Source of the DNA: Bdellovibrionales bacterium
Lineage (GTDB): Bacteria > Bdellovibrionota > Bacteriovoracia > Bacteriovoracales > Bacteriovoracaceae
Reading direction: 5' to 3'
Length of the DNA stretch: 55,784 nucleotides
Assembly (NCBI GenBank): GCA_030638415.1
Contig: DAOWEO010000161.1
Location: 1 to 55,784, forward strand
Shown here: positions 9,710 to 18,285 of the stretch, piece by piece
Position numbering within the stretch: position 1 is the first letter of the stretch
Layout of the letters: each line of letters opens with the position of its first letter
Position numbers and translations under genes: made by a program
The notes under the pieces: model-generated
Seen by the model: the letters and a program-made list of their open reading frames with translations, nothing else
What the model was told of the DNA's origin: nothing
Databases searched by the model: none

Positions 9710-9920
9710 CAATACCTGTTACCATTTTCAAATTCTTTGAAAGAATATTAATTTTAACATTTGCCTTATCTAGCTCTTGTTGGCAAAAATTGAAAAGTTC
9801 AACACCTTCTTCAAAAACTTTAAGACTTTCTTCTAAATCAATATCGCCAGCTTCTAGTTTTATAACTATTTTCTCTAGAGTAGATAATGATTGCTCAAAA
9901 CTTTTCTTTTGTTTCTCCAT
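9702..9920 (-). CDS. xseB: Exodeoxyribonuclease VII small subunit
   Basis: 72 residues, the normal XseB length. The sequence has the family pattern FEQSLSTLEKIVIKLEAGDIDLEESLKVFEEG, split here as FEQSLSTLEKIV and LEAGDIDLEESL. It forms a helical hairpin that binds the XseA catalytic subunit for single-strand DNA degradation. xseA is not in this window. It heads a minus-strand operon into the lipoprotein and PBP1A genes. GGTGGT upstream of the ATG is the likely ribosome site. Confidence 0.92.
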   Translation of the reverse strand: MEKQKKSFEQSLSTLEKIVIKLEAGDIDLEESLKVFEEGVELFNFCQQELDKANVKINILSKNLKMVTGIDD

Positions 9921-9985
9921 AGTGCACCACCTTTTTTTCCGTGTTATTAGGGTAAAGCGTCAATAAGACGACATCTTACTGAAAT

Positions 9986-9994
9986 ATTATAACA
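9986..9994 (-). promoter_or_regulatory. Extended -10 promoter candidate for xseB operon
   Basis: On the minus strand TGTTATAAT forms an extended -10 (TGnTATAAT) about 66 bases upstream of the xseB start. No good -35 is visible. The 9921-10086 stretch otherwise holds only AT-rich spacer between divergent operons. Confidence 0.45.
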
Positions 9995-10086
9995 TCTTGA
10001 TCAATCAAATTTCCATAACTTATTAATAATACAACCAAACGTTCCTTCTTATGTATAACGGACAATTTTGCCTAGTGTGGAATTTT

Positions 10087-10102
10087 TGGCACTAAGTTTG
10101 CT
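10087..10102 (+). promoter_or_regulatory. Sigma-54 (-24/-12) promoter of the flgF operon
   Basis: TTGGCACTAAGTTTGCTA (10086-10103) matches the sigma-54 consensus TGGCAC-N5-TTGC at every core base, with correct spacing. Transcription should begin near 10113. That gives a leader of about 32 bases before the TTG start of flgF at 10145. It therefore also rules out the apparent upstream start at 10112. Confidence 0.88.
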
Positions 10103-10144
10103 AAAATATTATTGATACGTATGACTACACTAGGAGGGTGTCGT

Positions 10145-10972
10145 TTGAAAAATATTTGGGTTTCAGTTTCGGGAGCACTAGCACAACAAAAAAGTGTTGA
10201 GACAATTGCAAATAATGTTGCAAATGCCAATACTCCTGGATTCAAAAAGGACCAACTTGTTTTCAAAGAGTACCTAACTGCTTTAGATAAAGGTGTTGAG
10301 GATATTGACCTCCCCAACAAGGAGTGGAAACCTAAAGATTTCTATAAAACACATGGTGCACAAAATTCTTACGTAAAAGTCGATGGAAGCTTTACCAACT
10401 TCCAGCAGGGACAATTAACTCCAACCTCCAATCCACTAGATCTAGCACTGAGAGGAAAAGGTTTTTTTGAAGTACTAACTCCTAATGGCATCAGGTATAC
10501 ACGTAGAGGAATCTTTACAATTTCTAACCAGGGAGAAATGGTCACCGATCAAGGCTACCCTGTTTTAAATAAAATGGACTGGGCAACCATACAAGAGAAA
10601 GTTGCCGAGAACATTCCAAACCCAGCAGAGCGTAAAATATCTCTTGGAGCTGGGAATATAACAGTCAATATGCAAGGTGAGATTTTCCAACAAGGAAAGA
10701 AAGTTGGCGACCTATCTGTCGTGGAATTTAAAGACATGCATACTCTAAAAAAAGAAGGTAACTCTCTTTTTATCAATGTGGAGCAAGCCAATATAGCACC
10801 AGATGTTAAAACTGTTGTTAATCAAGGTTTTGTCGAAGAGTCAAATGTGAATGCTGTTTTAGAAATGTCCGCACTAATAAAAGCAAATAGACAATTTGAA
10901 TCAATTCAAAAGGCCATGAAGGCATATGACTCAATAACCGGCAAAGCCGTAAATGATATCGCGAGGTTCTAG
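10145..10972 (+). CDS. flgF: Flagellar basal-body rod protein FlgF/FlgG type
   Basis: Proximal/distal rod family protein, about 275 residues. The N-terminal rod signature (NNVANANTPGFKK) is near residues 22-35. A central 'GKGFFEVLTPNGIRYTRRG' region and the C-terminal helix (SNVNAVLEMSALIKANRQFE) are family hallmarks. A TTG start is chosen because AGGAGG precedes it by 7 bases and the predicted sigma-54 start point lies between it and any earlier codon. FlgF versus a second FlgG is assigned from position directly before flgG. It is exported by the flagellar type III apparatus and joins the rod. Its stop overlaps the next gene's GTG by one base. Confidence 0.88.
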   Translation: MKNIWVSVSGALAQQKSVETIANNVANANTPGFKKDQLVFKEYLTALDKGVEDIDLPNKEWKPKDFYKTHGAQNSYVKVDGSFTNFQQGQLTPTSNPLDLALRGKGFFEVLTPNGIRYTRRGIFTISNQGEMVTDQGYPVLNKMDWATIQEKVAENIPNPAERKISLGAGNITVNMQGEIFQQGKKVGDLSVVEFKDMHTLKKEGNSLFINVEQANIAPDVKTVVNQGFVEESNVNAVLEMSALIKANRQFESIQKAMKAYDSITGKAVNDIARF

Positions 10973-11814
10973 TGAAATTTTTTATAATTATATTAACTTT
11001 TTATTTTTTCAGTTTTCACGCTCATGCTTTAATGAAAGCACTAAATACTGCTGCGACGGGGATGACTGCTCAAGAGGCAAATGTAAATACAATCTCCAAC
11101 AATATTGCTAACGCGAATACCACTGGATTTAAAAAGTCACGTGCAGAGTTTGATGACCTACTATATGAAACTGTAAAAGAAGCAGGATCTAGATCTAGTG
11201 CAACAACTCGTTACACTGTTGGAGTACAAGTGGGAACTGGTGCCAAACTATCTGCAACGAGAAAAATTTTCCAACAAGGTAATCCTCAAATAACCAACAG
11301 ACCATTTGATTTCATGATAAATGGAGACGGTTTTTTTGCTATTGTCATGCCAAATAATAATGTTCGATATACTCGTGATGGATCTTTCAATGTAGATCAA
11401 ACGGGAACATTGGTCACTAAGCATGGACACAAAGTTTTTCCAACCTTAACAATGCCTCCCGGTACTCTTACTGTACAGGTTTCTGAAACAGGCAATGTTG
11501 ATGCATATGTAAATGGACAAGTTGAACCTATCAATGTCGGTCAGATTCCTGTTTTCACATTTATAAACCCCGTTGCCTTAAGATCATTAGGTAAAAATTT
11601 ATTTGGTGTAACTAGCTCAAGTGGTGCCCCCTCTCAAATGATTGCAGGAAATGAAAATGCAGGAGTTATTATGCAAGGAGCATTAGAATCATCAAATGTC
11701 AGTATTATGACCGAAATGACAAATTTAATAAAAGCGCAGCGAGCCTATGAGATGAACTCTAAGGTAATGGGTATAGCAGACCAAATGCTACAAACGGTAA
11801 ACAACATCAGGTAA
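10972..11814 (+). CDS. flgG: Flagellar distal rod protein FlgG with N-terminal signal-like extension
   Basis: From residue 21 this is a normal FlgG: MKALNTAATGMTAQEANVN, NNIANANTTGFKK, central NGDGFFAI and C-terminal EMTNLIKAQRAYEMNSK. The frame is open 20 codons upstream to a GTG at 10972. GAGG sits five bases before that GTG and it overlaps the flgF stop. The conventional ATG at 11032 has no ribosome-binding site. The extra segment has a Lys, a run of about 13 hydrophobic residues and HAHA, so it looks like a cleavable Sec signal peptide. Rod proteins normally leave by the flagellar type III route, so this is odd. If the extension is not translated, the gene starts at 11032. Confidence 0.9.
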   Translation: MKFFIIILTFYFFSFHAHALMKALNTAATGMTAQEANVNTISNNIANANTTGFKKSRAEFDDLLYETVKEAGSRSSATTRYTVGVQVGTGAKLSATRKIFQQGNPQITNRPFDFMINGDGFFAIVMPNNNVRYTRDGSFNVDQTGTLVTKHGHKVFPTLTMPPGTLTVQVSETGNVDAYVNGQVEPINVGQIPVFTFINPVALRSLGKNLFGVTSSSGAPSQMIAGNENAGVIMQGALESSNVSIMTEMTNLIKAQRAYEMNSKVMGIADQMLQTVNNIR

Positions 11815-11817
11815 TAA

Positions 11818-12702
11818 ATGAAGAAATCTCTGGTTTTTATATTCTTCTTACTCTCTTCACTGTCAATATATGCAGAATGCAATATTGAGCTTTTTTCCTC
11901 AACCTATTACTCCACAGGAAAAGTACTAACAACTAAGCAAGTAATAAAAAGCAGTTCTTGTGACACTAAGATTAATCATGAATTAACTAATATGTTGGCC
12001 AGTGCCAATGGTAATTTAAACACGGAGCACTTAAAAAGAATTATTCAAGAAAAAAACAGTCAACAGATTCTTATAACTCCTAAGTATATTTTAGTTTCAC
12101 CTATTTCAAGTTTAATCCCTACTAATTTACTAAAACCAAATCAACTGATTGCTGCTGCTGAAATAAAATTTCAAGACAGTGTTATTCATCTATCTAGTGA
12201 AGAAAAACTTAAAGTAATAATTGGCACTAACAAACTGATAGCAGGAAAGCAGACTGTTAAATTCAATCTGACAAACATCACAACCGGACATAGAAGTTCT
12301 TTATGGGTTCACTTGTACGTAACATCACAAATCACAGCACTTATTTCAACTTCTCAAATAATGGCATATTCACCTTTACGTGATATTAAAACCAAGATAA
12401 TAACTGTTGAGTCACCAGAAAACTTCATTACAAATTTAAAAGATATACATTTTTACCAAGCACGTACATTGTTGTTACCAGGCAAGCCTCTGCAACACCA
12501 CAATATCTCGCCAATTATATTAGTCAAAGCAGGCACTCCGGTAAAAGTCATACTGAAAAACAAAGGTATAACTCTTATTACCACGGCAATACCCTTTCAA
12601 AATGGGACAATTGGAAAACAAGTAACACTTAGAAATATAAAATCAGGAAAATCAATCACTGCTACAGTTTCTAACTTTAATGAGGTGGAAATAACATTAT
12701 GA
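11818..12702 (+). CDS. flgA: P-ring assembly chaperone FlgA
   Basis: 294 residues with a Sec signal peptide (KKSLVFIFFLLSSLSIYA). The C-terminal third has the SAF/FlgA pattern: ARTLLLPGKPL..ISPIILVKAGTPVKVILKNKGI and later GTIGKQVTLRNIKSGKSITATV. FlgA is a periplasmic chaperone for FlgI polymerisation around the rod. It is placed between flgG and flgH and overlaps flgH by ATGA. The N-terminal half is poorly conserved, as is usual. Confidence 0.85.
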   Translation: MKKSLVFIFFLLSSLSIYAECNIELFSSTYYSTGKVLTTKQVIKSSSCDTKINHELTNMLASANGNLNTEHLKRIIQEKNSQQILITPKYILVSPISSLIPTNLLKPNQLIAAAEIKFQDSVIHLSSEEKLKVIIGTNKLIAGKQTVKFNLTNITTGHRSSLWVHLYVTSQITALISTSQIMAYSPLRDIKTKIITVESPENFITNLKDIHFYQARTLLLPGKPLQHHNISPIILVKAGTPVKVILKNKGITLITTAIPFQNGTIGKQVTLRNIKSGKSITATVSNFNEVEITL

Positions 12703-13406
12703 AACAAATCTTTATTATACTAACATCCCTTTTAATAACTAGCTGCAGTAGTATGGTCTCAGGATATTACAAACAACTTGATGGTAATAAGTCACAAACA
12801 AAAAATAGCAAAAAAAGTTTTTCTCATTTAACTGCCGGCCAGCGTAGTCAGAGTTCTGAATATAATAAAATACTACTTCCATCGACTAAAAGGCTATACA
12901 CCAATAGAAACACTAATCACAAAAAGACAAGAGTACTAGCTGATAACTTTCACAGCTCTGATAACCAGGCAAGTCTATGGACCACTCCACATGCGACTAA
13001 CCTTTATACAGCTCAATCTTCTATTACTAGTGGCGACATTGTAATAATTAATGTTCTCGGAGATCTAAAATCAGATATTGCTAGTGAACTAAAAAGAGCT
13101 TTTCCTGTCAAAATAAAAAAACATGCAAATAAATCTCTCAATAAAGAAGAGAGTGCTAGTAACAAGACCAGTAAGGAAGATTCATCTGATGAAGGTTTAA
13201 CTAAAATACACGACAGAATTTCCAGTATTGTTGTTGATAGTATAAGTGACAGCTATATTACCATCCGAGGTAAAAAAGAGTTGATGTACCACAATAATAA
13301 ACACTCCGTTGAAATACAGGCACTGGTTAATAAAAAGGATATTAGTTCTAACAACTATATTAAATCTGACTCCATTATTGAAAAAACGATTAGGGTTTTA
13401 TACTAA
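12699..13406 (+). CDS. flgH: Flagellar L-ring lipoprotein FlgH, divergent
   Basis: 235 residues with lipobox ITSC (lipid-modified Cys near 16). Recognisable FlgH elements are SLWTTPHATNLYTAQSSITSGDIVIINV in the middle and a C-terminal ITIRGKKELMYHNNKHSVEIQALV strand pattern, cut here into SLWTTP, GDIVIINV and ITIRGKKEL. It builds the outer-membrane bushing of the motor. Unusual features are a long Ser/Lys/Asn-rich stretch (about 25-95) before the SLW motif and a second Ser/Lys-rich insert (about 145-165). Context between flgA and flgI supports the call. Confidence 0.82.
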   Translation: MKQIFIILTSLLITSCSSMVSGYYKQLDGNKSQTKNSKKSFSHLTAGQRSQSSEYNKILLPSTKRLYTNRNTNHKKTRVLADNFHSSDNQASLWTTPHATNLYTAQSSITSGDIVIINVLGDLKSDIASELKRAFPVKIKKHANKSLNKEESASNKTSKEDSSDEGLTKIHDRISSIVVDSISDSYITIRGKKELMYHNNKHSVEIQALVNKKDISSNNYIKSDSIIEKTIRVLY

Positions 13407-13415
13407 GGTGAAAAT

Positions 13416-14420
13416 ATGACAAAAATTTTAATTACAATGACACTTCTTTTTTTAAGTTTATCATCACTACAGGCCGTAGAAGTACGGCTCAAAGACTTAT
13501 TAACCGTAAAAGGAGTCCAAAGCAATCCTATTATTGGATACGGATTGGTTATAGGACTAAACGGTACCGGTGATGGAGGTGGAGAGATCACCAACCAATC
13601 GCTAACCAAGATGTTTCAGAAGCTAGGACTAAACCCCAAGCAAGAGCTTAGCTCTAAAAATGTTGCTGCCGTTATTGTAACTGCCAAGCTTCCTCCATTT
13701 GGTAGAATTGGCCAACTCATTGATGTTACAATTTCATCTATTGGAGATGCTTCTTCATTAGCTGGAGGAACGCTATTAGTTACTCCCCTAAAAGCAGGGA
13801 CAGGAGATGTATATGCGTTGGCATCTGGAGCACTCTCCATAGGTGGACTAGTTAAAGGAAATAAGAGATTTCCAACAACCGCCATGATTCCACAAGGAGC
13901 AACGGTTCAAAAAGAGCTCGAACTTAATTTTAATAAAAAACGAAGTCTTAGACTCAGTCTTAAAAATCCAGATTTTACCACTGCGGCCCGAATTGAAAAA
14001 ACAATCAATCAATCTTTAGGTGGTCTTTTTTGTAAAGCAAAAGATGCTACAACTTTAGATTTAGTTATTCCTACAAATTATAAGAGAAATGTTATTCCGC
14101 TTATGGCAATTATCGAAAACCTTAAAGTACATACTGACCAAAAAGCCAAAATTGTGATAAATGAAAAAACAGGCACAATCGTAGCGAGTGGAGATATTAA
14201 ATTATCAGAAGTTGCCATAAGCCACGGAGATCTGTCTGTAAGTATTGGAGGCCAAGGTGAAGGTGCCACGAAACACCTTCACCATATGAAAAAAAATACT
14301 ACACTAAATGACTTAGTTCGTAGCTTGAATGCTTTAGGTGCTTCATCAGAGGATTTAATCTCCATTTTTCAAACACTTAAGAAAAACGGAGCCCTTATCG
14401 GAGATATAGAGCTCTTTTAG
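13416..14420 (+). CDS. flgI: Flagellar P-ring protein FlgI
   Basis: 334 residues with a signal peptide cleaved after LQA. Clear FlgI motifs are VRLKDLLTVKGVQSNPIIGYG (cut: RLKDLLTVKGV), GLVIGLNGTGDGG, SSKNVAAVIVTAKLPPF and GGTLLVTPLKAGTGDVYALA. It polymerises in the periplasm around the rod. It is slightly shorter than the enteric protein (about 365). SD is AAGGTG, 9 bases after flgH. Confidence 0.95.
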   Translation: MTKILITMTLLFLSLSSLQAVEVRLKDLLTVKGVQSNPIIGYGLVIGLNGTGDGGGEITNQSLTKMFQKLGLNPKQELSSKNVAAVIVTAKLPPFGRIGQLIDVTISSIGDASSLAGGTLLVTPLKAGTGDVYALASGALSIGGLVKGNKRFPTTAMIPQGATVQKELELNFNKKRSLRLSLKNPDFTTAARIEKTINQSLGGLFCKAKDATTLDLVIPTNYKRNVIPLMAIIENLKVHTDQKAKIVINEKTGTIVASGDIKLSEVAISHGDLSVSIGGQGEGATKHLHHMKKNTTLNDLVRSLNALGASSEDLISIFQTLKKNGALIGDIELF

Positions 14421-14421
14421 G

Positions 14422-14458
14422 AGAAAAATTTGCTCTTTTTTTTAGAGTGGATTTTTCT
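14422..14458 (+). other. Inverted repeat / hairpin between flgI and flgJ
   Basis: AGAAAAAT (14422-14429) pairs with ATTTTTCT (14451-14458), with an inner CTCT/AGAG helix. It begins two bases after the flgI stop. No U-run follows, so it is a weak terminator at best and may instead be an mRNA processing or stabilising hairpin between two flagellar gene blocks. Confidence 0.4.
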
Positions 14459-14468
14459 GCCTACTTAG

Positions 14469-14484
14469 TGGTAAAATAATAGCA
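14469..14484 (+). promoter_or_regulatory. Weaker sigma-54 candidate upstream of flgJ
   Basis: TGGTAAAATAATAGCA keeps the invariant GG-N10-GC spacing of sigma-54 promoters, with degenerate CAC and TTGC elements. It would place a start near 14495, about 34 bases before flgJ. This is plausible given the strong site before flgF, but the match is partial. Confidence 0.4.
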
Positions 14485-14528
14485 GGGTAAATTAGGTTGA
14501 TTTTCCCAATAAGTAACTAGGATGGTTA

Positions 14529-14942
14529 ATGGAAATAAACGCAGCAAGGCCGAGCATTCCCGTAAAGCCTCAAAAATCAGAAAATAGCGAGCAGTATATT
14601 CCTGAGCCTTATAAAAAGGTAGCGAAAGGAATGGAGTCTCAATTTGCTCAATTTATGGTTGAACAGATGCAAAAGACAGTAAAGAAAACTACTCCGGAAA
14701 GTAGTGCTGAGCGCTACTATAACTCTCTCATTACCCAAAAAAGAGCAGACAGACTAAGTGACAAAGGTGGTTTAGGAATTCAAAAAATGATTCTAAATCA
14801 AGTTTATCCTAATAGGCTGAGAAACAAAATAACTTACGAAGCCTATAAACAACAGCAGGCAAGTCTCTTACAAAAAAGAGATGCAATCAAGATGTCCCCT
14901 TCAAGACAAGCAGAGATCACAAAAGGCAAGGAGTCCTTATGA
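14529..14942 (+). CDS. flgJ: FlgJ-type rod-binding protein without muramidase domain
   Basis: 137 residues matching only the N-terminal rod-binding domain of FlgJ: AKGMESQFAQFMVEQMQKT near 35-53, and later KGGLGIQKMILNQVY. Enteric FlgJ carries a C-terminal peptidoglycan hydrolase of about 150 residues, which is missing here. That is common outside gamma/beta-proteobacteria and implies a separate hydrolase. It is the rod cap/assembly scaffold. TAGGATGG precedes the ATG. It overlaps flgM by ATGA. Confidence 0.8.
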   Translation: MEINAARPSIPVKPQKSENSEQYIPEPYKKVAKGMESQFAQFMVEQMQKTVKKTTPESSAERYYNSLITQKRADRLSDKGGLGIQKMILNQVYPNRLRNKITYEAYKQQQASLLQKRDAIKMSPSRQAEITKGKESL

Positions 14943-15265
14943 GCGAAGTAGCAGCAACTAGATCAAATTTTTTCCTAAAAAATCCTAGTGCACAATCTAA
15001 AAAAGCTAATGCCCTACGTAGCAAGGCTCTACAACGTAATGAGACAAATAGAGCTCAAGAAATCAAGTCGACTACTGGCAAAGATGCCAAAGTAGCGATT
15101 TCGGATTCCATTAAAGACTTTGCACGTATTAAAAGGTCTGTTGATGCATCGGCTCCTATTGATAACTCTCAAAAGATGGCCGATATTAAAGCAAAAATTC
15201 AAAATGGGACATATCAGGTAAATTATGATGCCCTCGCAGATAAAATGCTAATGAGTGAATTCTAA
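14939..15265 (+). CDS. flgM: Anti-sigma-28 factor FlgM
   Basis: 108 residues. The C-terminal portion has the FlgM pattern of short sigma-binding helices (ISDSIKDFARIKRSVD, then KMADIKAKIQNGTYQVNYDALADKML). The N-terminus is basic and disordered-looking, as expected of a secreted anti-sigma factor. It would hold FliA until the hook is complete. It overlaps flgJ and is followed by flgN. A sigma-28 gene is not in the window. Confidence 0.85.
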   Translation: MSEVAATRSNFFLKNPSAQSKKANALRSKALQRNETNRAQEIKSTTGKDAKVAISDSIKDFARIKRSVDASAPIDNSQKMADIKAKIQNGTYQVNYDALADKMLMSEF

Positions 15266-15277
15266 GTTAAGGACAGT

Positions 15278-15778
15278 ATGAACGATAATAATATTATCAT
15301 TTTTTATTTTCAAGTTACAGATATCTGGAAGCGCTTTTGTGAAGCTCACCAAGAGTTGTTTGAGCTAACCTGTGACGAATATCACTGCCTAATTAAAAAC
15401 AATATCGAAGAATTAAATATTATTATAGAAAAAAAACAAACTCACATGGAGTATATAAATAGTATAAATAACCTACGTGAAAATATAATCACAGATATTA
15501 ACTTAACCTATAAAGATGCAAACATAGACAATGTAAAAGATCTCTTAAGCTTCATGTTGGCAACAGACATAGAGCGAGATGAGAAGCATCTACAAAGATT
15601 TAACAATTTTCTAATTAGCACTATCGAAAAAATTCAATCACAAAACATGACTAACCAGCAATTTTTGCAAAAAGCAATGACCTCTATTGAAGATGTTAGA
15701 GAAAGCCTTTTAGGTAAAAATAAATTTCAAACCTACAACGCTAAAGGTAAAACGCAAAATTTAGCGAGGAGGTTTTGA
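15278..15778 (+). CDS. flgN: Flagellar export chaperone FlgN
   Basis: 166 residues, almost wholly helical and coiled-coil-like, with the FlgN-type middle region (LIKNNIEELNIIIEKKQ) and a disordered basic C-terminus. It is assigned mainly from size, helical character and position directly before flgK and flgL, its known clients in other bacteria. Sequence similarity in this family is low. Its end contains the AGGAGG used by flgK. Confidence 0.72.
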   Translation: MNDNNIIIFYFQVTDIWKRFCEAHQELFELTCDEYHCLIKNNIEELNIIIEKKQTHMEYINSINNLRENIITDINLTYKDANIDNVKDLLSFMLATDIERDEKHLQRFNNFLISTIEKIQSQNMTNQQFLQKAMTSIEDVRESLLGKNKFQTYNAKGKTQNLARRF

Positions 15779-17245
15779 TTGAGTAATAACCTCTTAAACA
15801 TTGGTAAAAGTGGACTCTTCTCAGCGAAAAAATCCTTAGAGACGACAGGACACAATATTGCCAATGCTGGTACTGAAGGGTATTCACGTCAAAGGACTAT
15901 CCAGACGACAGCAACACCGATTATCAAAGATGGATTTGTATCAGGAACTGGTAGTGTCACCAAAGGGACTGAAAGAGTACATGACAAATTTTTAGAGAAA
16001 AGACTTAATCAAACTCTCAGTAAAAAGCAATTTTACCAAGAGCGTGCAGAGCAACTTTCCCAAGTTGAAAATATATTTAATGAGATTGATAATGATGGTC
16101 TAAATAAAACGTTAAATAAATTTTACAATGCCTTTCGAGAACTCGCCAATCAGCCAGAAAATGAGACATTAAGATCAGTAGTTCGCGACACTGCCCAACT
16201 TGCGGTAAAAGATTTTCACCGCATAAAAAAAACACTTAATGAAATTTCAACTAATATTGGAAGTAAAATTAAATATGTCGTACAAACGACTAATGAGATG
16301 ACTAAAGAGATTTCTCATCTTAATAAAGAGATTAGAGCACTAGAAGTGACCGGTGGGCAAACAGGAGATCTTAGAGATCAACGAGATTTGCTTGTACAGC
16401 ACTTATCTAAAAACTTTCAAGTTACCACCTATGTAGATGACAAAGGAAGTTTTGTTGTTAATGCAAAAAATGTTGGAACACTTGTGGCCGGTGGACAGTC
16501 TATCGATCTAAATGCAGGCCCAGCCTCAAAAGAAAACTCATCAAGTAATACCGATGGATCATATGAAGTATTTTTTAATGATCGCCCCGGATTTCCTGTC
16601 TCCAACAATTTTAGGACAGGTGAGCTCTCTGCAGTTTTACAGGTTCGTAACGGTGATATCAGAACACTTCAAGATAAAATAGACAACCTTGCTTTTAATT
16701 TTATTAATACTACAAACAGTGTTCATAGCAAGGGTTTTGTAAACCGTGACCTAAAACTTGGACCTAACGGAGAAGCGCCTGCCTTTGATCTTACAGGAAA
16801 AACTACAGGGATAAACTTTTTTGCTGAACCAGTATCAAGAGAAGGAGCTGCAGAAAACATGCAGTTATCAGATGCTGTTAAAGAAGATCTTAGTAATATT
16901 ACCACTGCTCTAAAAGCTAACTCCCCTGGTGATAACCGTATTGCAATTGCTATTTCAAAAATTCAACATGAAAAAATCTATGATCATGGTAGAGCAACAA
17001 TTGAGGAAGACTATCTAAAAACTATTGCCAACGTTGGACTAGAAGTTGGAAAAGCTAACTTTGATTTTGATCAATCTGAAGGCATCCTTGCTCAAACCAG
17101 AGCACTAAAAGAACGGACATCAGGCGTCTCTATCGATGAAGAGACAGCTAATATGGTTCGTTTTCAACACTCATATGATGCATCAGCACGTGTGATGAGG
17201 GCTGCTGATGAGATGTTTCAAACCGTTCTAGGTATTAAACGATGA
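15779..17245 (+). CDS. flgK: Hook-filament junction protein FlgK (HAP1)
   Basis: 488 residues. The N-terminal SGLFSAKKSLETTGHNIANAGTEGYSRQR region and C-terminal heptads (EETANMVRFQHSYDASARVM) are diagnostic of FlgK. A TTG start directly follows the flgN TGA, with AGGAGG upstream. It is secreted by the flagellar apparatus and forms the first junction ring. It overlaps flgL by ATGA. Confidence 0.95.
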   Translation: MSNNLLNIGKSGLFSAKKSLETTGHNIANAGTEGYSRQRTIQTTATPIIKDGFVSGTGSVTKGTERVHDKFLEKRLNQTLSKKQFYQERAEQLSQVENIFNEIDNDGLNKTLNKFYNAFRELANQPENETLRSVVRDTAQLAVKDFHRIKKTLNEISTNIGSKIKYVVQTTNEMTKEISHLNKEIRALEVTGGQTGDLRDQRDLLVQHLSKNFQVTTYVDDKGSFVVNAKNVGTLVAGGQSIDLNAGPASKENSSSNTDGSYEVFFNDRPGFPVSNNFRTGELSAVLQVRNGDIRTLQDKIDNLAFNFINTTNSVHSKGFVNRDLKLGPNGEAPAFDLTGKTTGINFFAEPVSREGAAENMQLSDAVKEDLSNITTALKANSPGDNRIAIAISKIQHEKIYDHGRATIEEDYLKTIANVGLEVGKANFDFDQSEGILAQTRALKERTSGVSIDEETANMVRFQHSYDASARVMRAADEMFQTVLGIKR

Positions 17246-18222
17246 GTCGGGTAACAGAAAATAGTAGCCACGCTGCAATAAGCTATGCCCTTAATAAGAC
17301 AAAGACTAAATTGGAAGATCTTCAACTCAAAGGATCTACCCTAAAAGCAATATCCAAGCCATCGGATAACCCTATTAGTAATGTGGAAAGTCTGCGGCTT
17401 AAATCTACTAAAAGTGATAATGGCCAATATGCTAAAAATATTGACCATGCTCACATGACTCTAAGTACTACTGAGCAAGCTCTCGACCAACTGACTGAGA
17501 TATTAAGCAAAGCAAAAGAAATTGCAATTGCTCAATCATCAGATATCTATAATGCAGATGTTAGAGGTAATGTCTCCAATGAAGTAATTCAACTCAAAAA
17601 CCAGCTCGTATCAATTGCCAATCGTAGAAGTGGCAACCGATACATATTTTCAGGCCATAAAACCCTTACTCAGCCGTTTACAGCAGAGGGAGAATATAAA
17701 GGGGACAATGGAATCATTGAACTTGAAATAAGCAAGGAGTTCTTCATTCCTGTAAATATAACGGGACGAGAAATTTTTCTACACTCCAAGAAAGGGTCTC
17801 CTCAAAATACAGATCAACTTCAACAACCTGAAAAACTACCATCCAGAGGATTAGCTTCTGTAAATCCTCACAAAACTCAAAATGCTCCTACAAATATGTT
17901 CACCCTATTGGATGGACTGATTATAGGTTTAGAAAATAACGACAGTGACACTATCAAAATGACCCTCGAGAAGTTTGACGAAAGTCTATCCCATGTCATA
18001 ACCCTTAGAACCAAGGTTGGATCACTAAGTAACACATTAATGGCAAGCTCAAACCAATTAAGTAAAGATAATATTGATATTGATACTCGTAATAGTAAAC
18101 TAGTAGATGCAGACATTGCTGAGCTGTATAGTGATCTCAGCAGACAAAAGAGCATCTTAGAAACGACCTATAAGGCCAGCTCAAATTTAATGAACAAAAA
18201 ACTTCTCGATTTTCTTCACTAA
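17242..18222 (+). CDS. flgL: Hook-filament junction protein FlgL (HAP3)
   Basis: 326 residues with flagellin-like N-terminal (LKAISKPSDNPISNVESLRL) and C-terminal helices (VDADIAELYSDLSRQKSILETTYKASS, cut: DADIAELYSDLSRQ). The SKPSDNP motif and position after flgK support FlgL over flagellin. It forms the second junction ring. It is the last gene of the flg block; no strong terminator is seen before csrA. Confidence 0.92.
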   Translation: MSRVTENSSHAAISYALNKTKTKLEDLQLKGSTLKAISKPSDNPISNVESLRLKSTKSDNGQYAKNIDHAHMTLSTTEQALDQLTEILSKAKEIAIAQSSDIYNADVRGNVSNEVIQLKNQLVSIANRRSGNRYIFSGHKTLTQPFTAEGEYKGDNGIIELEISKEFFIPVNITGREIFLHSKKGSPQNTDQLQQPEKLPSRGLASVNPHKTQNAPTNMFTLLDGLIIGLENNDSDTIKMTLEKFDESLSHVITLRTKVGSLSNTLMASSNQLSKDNIDIDTRNSKLVDADIAELYSDLSRQKSILETTYKASSNLMNKKLLDFLH

Positions 18223-18285
18223 ATCTTCCTCTTAAATATCTCATACTCGGTAAATTTTACTTAACTAAACTATTTCTGTCTCTTT

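Noticed and set aside
10072..10320. Antisense 82-codon frame over the flgF start
   Set aside because: It lies opposite a well-supported promoter and flgF, has no ribosome site and shows no family resemblance.
14422..14458. Rho-independent terminator after flgI
   Set aside because: The stem is AT-rich and is not followed by a T-run; kept only as a hairpin.
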